This document shows positions 62,387 through 64,000 of a DNA stretch of 64,000 nucleotides, in pieces. The notes beneath the pieces are model-generated. The model saw nothing but the letters and a program-made list of their open reading frames with translations. It did no database searches and was not told the origin of the DNA. This stretch comes from Bacteroidales bacterium (lineage in GTDB: Bacteria > Bacteroidota > Bacteroidia > Bacteroidales > F082): positions 124,001 to 188,000 of the forward strand of contig JAGBQJ010000001.1 of the NCBI GenBank assembly GCA_017632935.1, in the 5' to 3' direction. Made by a program: the position numbers and the translations under genes. How positions within the stretch are numbered: position 1 is the first letter of the stretch; each line of letters begins with the position of its first letter.

Positions 62387-62490
62387 TACATTGCTTTAGC
62401 CCATGTGTTTTTCAACGCCACGGTACGGTTGAAGTTGCTATAGTTATTTTCGCAAGGGTATTCGTCAATTTGAACTGTCACCAGGCATAA
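62387..62490 (-). pseudogene. possible C-terminal fragment of glutaminyl-tRNA synthetase
   Basis: Right after the stop of the edge gene the minus strand encodes VQIDEYPCENNYSNFNRTVA and LKNTWAKAM before a stop, with no start codon. NFNRTV.LK..WAK is the usual end of GlnRS. Only about 33 codons remain, so this would be a relic or a translocated tail. The match is by eye and short. Confidence 0.4.
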
Positions 62491-64000
62491 TTACAACTCC
62501 TGCGAAATGTCCATTTGACTATTTTGACTGGCTTTTTCAGAAAGTTTGCGATTCCCTATGACATACCTTATACCGCCAACAACGCCAAGTAAAAAACCAG
62601 CACCTATGAAACCATAGCCCACCCATTTGCAGACTTTCTCAATCGTTAGCAGGGCCAAGCCGATACTGATTACACCAAGACCAACACTCAAAAGCCCTAA
62701 CAGGGAACTATACAAGTTTGATTTTTCAGATTCCTTCAGTGTGTCTCTATTCGCTTTCGACAACAGCTCTACTTTATCGAGAGTTTTCTTATGATTTTTC
62801 GAGATATTGTGGACGTGTTCTATCAGGTTCTCAGTGAGTTCCCCCTCCCATCTTGAACAATTCTGCTTGACGCATTCGATATAACGGATACTATTTCGGA
62901 TATTGAATGCCTTTTTACGCCTCTCATCAAGTGTCGACAACGCAGGAAAGAACTCTGGATAAAGGCTTAATAATTGAACTCGATCGCTGTCAATGTATCT
63001 GTCGTGTTTGTAATCGTCATTGTATTTTGAGCCTAATAACGTCTTGCAATAGGTGTATTCCGTCAATGCATCACCACAAAGTTTGGATAATGCCTTTAGT
63101 TTTTTATGCAAGTCACGGATTTCCTTTATTTCGGTTTCGGATGTGCTGTCAGTGAGGCTTTCGAGTTCTTGTTTGCATTCTTCATCCGACATGGTGTCCA
63201 CACCTCTTTTGGCTTGGCGCAATAGTGAACTTATTGACGGAAGCTGATTTTCTTCTTTTTTGACGGACTCGTTTTGAACATTCCGATACTCAACTAAACA
63301 TTTACGGATTTCCTCATTAGCACCGGGAAGTGTACTCACCAAAGCATTGCGCGAACGTCTTCGCAAATTGATGCGCTTAGAAAAATCTCTATGTTCTTTC
63401 GAAATGTTTTCGGCATATTTTATGAATTGCCTCTCGAATTGGTCAATATACCAATTGATGACCTCATTGTTTTTGTTGGATAGGGTTGGCTCAGTGGTAA
63501 GGTAATCGCGATGGCCATCAATATGTTCTTTGCTATAGTAGTAGGCAACCAATTTGCCATCAGATTGGCTCTGGACCTCGTGCTCGTGATAGAAACCTTT
63601 GGCATGATGGTAGAACGAAATCAGAATTCTGTCAACAACATAGTCTTTGATCAATTCATCTGAAGGGGACACCATCATCCCCGAAGGAATCAAAGCCTTG
63701 TACTTATTGATGATACGTTTTTGCACATCAACTTTAAGTTGGTCGATGGCTTTGGTTCTTTCGTCTTCCGAGCAGAAGAATACGTCCCAATACTCTTGCT
63801 TCAGTTTCTCCCTATCGTAAGAGTATGTAACAAAACCATTTCTTGTATGAGAGCGATAAGAAAACTCGCATTCAACGGTCTTAGCGGCTCCATCTTTTCT
63901 GTCAGCCAATGTGAACTTTAGATGGAAACAATCAAATTTATCCTCCTCTTTAATGGGAATCTCTTCGACTTTCAGATAAAAGTCCTTACCTGGCTTATCT
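62491..64000 (-). CDS. unknown membrane protein, 5' end beyond the window
   Basis: At least 502 codons are open to the right edge, so the true start is outside. The visible part is mostly hydrophilic and helical, with a charged coiled-coil-like middle (EECKQELESLTDSTSETEIK, EIRDLHKKLKALSKL) and two C-terminal membrane helices (LLGLLSVGLGVISIGLALLT and GYGFIGAGFLLGVVGGI) near the end. I do not recognise a family. A protein with a large cytosolic part and a C-terminal hairpin anchor could be an effector or scaffold of an accessory system, but nothing in view proves it. Confidence 0.65.
   Translation of the reverse strand, partial: DKPGKDFYLKVEEIPIKEEDKFDCFHLKFTLADRKDGAAKTVECEFSYRSHTRNGFVTYSYDREKLKQEYWDVFFCSEDERTKAIDQLKVDVQKRIINKYKALIPSGMMVSPSDELIKDYVVDRILISFYHHAKGFYHEHEVQSQSDGKLVAYYYSKEHIDGHRDYLTTEPTLSNKNNEVINWYIDQFERQFIKYAENISKEHRDFSKRINLRRRSRNALVSTLPGANEEIRKCLVEYRNVQNESVKKEENQLPSISSLLRQAKRGVDTMSDEECKQELESLTDSTSETEIKEIRDLHKKLKALSKLCGDALTEYTYCKTLLGSKYNDDYKHDRYIDSDRVQLLSLYPEFFPALSTLDERRKKAFNIRNSIRYIECVKQNCSRWEGELTENLIEHVHNISKNHKKTLDKVELLSKANRDTLKESEKSNLYSSLLGLLSVGLGVISIGLALLTIEKVCKWVGYGFIGAGFLLGVVGGIRYVIGNRKLSEKASQNSQMDISQEL

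Overview
The window looks like a chromosome segment of a Bacteroidota bacterium, most likely of the order Bacteroidales. The evidence is lineage-specific: two secreted proteins with C-terminal type IX secretion sorting domains (an M28 peptidase and an S8 subtilase), a GldH lipoprotein, RicT, a DUF4954 left-handed beta-helix protein, and many promoters with the Bacteroidota -7 box TAnnTTTG, usually 20-60 bases before a start codon. Species cannot be named from sequence alone.

Region 1-25.9 kb is entirely on the minus strand and is a surface-polysaccharide nucleotide-sugar locus. It holds rmlA plus two rmlB genes (dTDP-4-keto-6-deoxyglucose), a DegT aminotransferase and an ATP-grasp enzyme cut by the left edge, a membrane-anchored CapD/PglF 4,6-dehydratase, a full UDP-L-FucNAc set (fnlA, fnlC, fnlB) with a WbuC cupin, two UDP-sugar dehydrogenases, a WlbA/WbpB-like oxidoreductase, nagB, galE and a DUF4954 acyltransferase-like protein. 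Accessory cargo is embedded between these genes: an RloA-RloB ATPase/Toprim pair, a four-helix-bundle (S23-like) gene bracketed by inverted repeats, a truncated Mrr-like endonuclease, a DUF3990/DUF3791 pair, the fused remnant of another such pair, and an orphan adenine methyltransferase.

Region 26-47 kb is mostly housekeeping: tsaB, M28 peptidase, DUF748 protein, gltX, a THUMP RNA methyltransferase, pth, rplY, prs, tRNA-Leu(CAA), glmS, lemA, ricT, gldH, a class A PBP, obg, a PAP2 phosphatase, a SAM hydrolase, phoH and purC. Region 47-64 kb mixes a T9SS subtilase, a second and complete DUF3791/DUF3990/small-protein module, histidinol phosphatase, a U32 protein, tRNA-Pro(CGG), mntP, a BamA-like outer membrane protein, gpmA, a decayed toxin-antitoxin pair, an OstA-like protein, a DUF234 ATPase flanked by two near-identical 47-base palindromes, a two-domain lipoprotein with a small sorted partner, and an unknown membrane protein running off the right edge.

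The most striking structure outside ordinary genes is (i) the recurring DUF3791-DUF3990 module, present as two complete versions and one deletion chimera; DUF3990 has ADP-ribosyltransferase-like motifs; (ii) a class of hairpins built from 7-base repeats whose heptamer differs from site to site, twice absorbed into protein-coding sequence (RmlB copy 2 and the GldH signal region) and once flanking a four-helix-bundle gene; (iii) a second hairpin family with a conserved core but covarying terminal stems; and (iv) the palindrome-bracketed ATPase gene.
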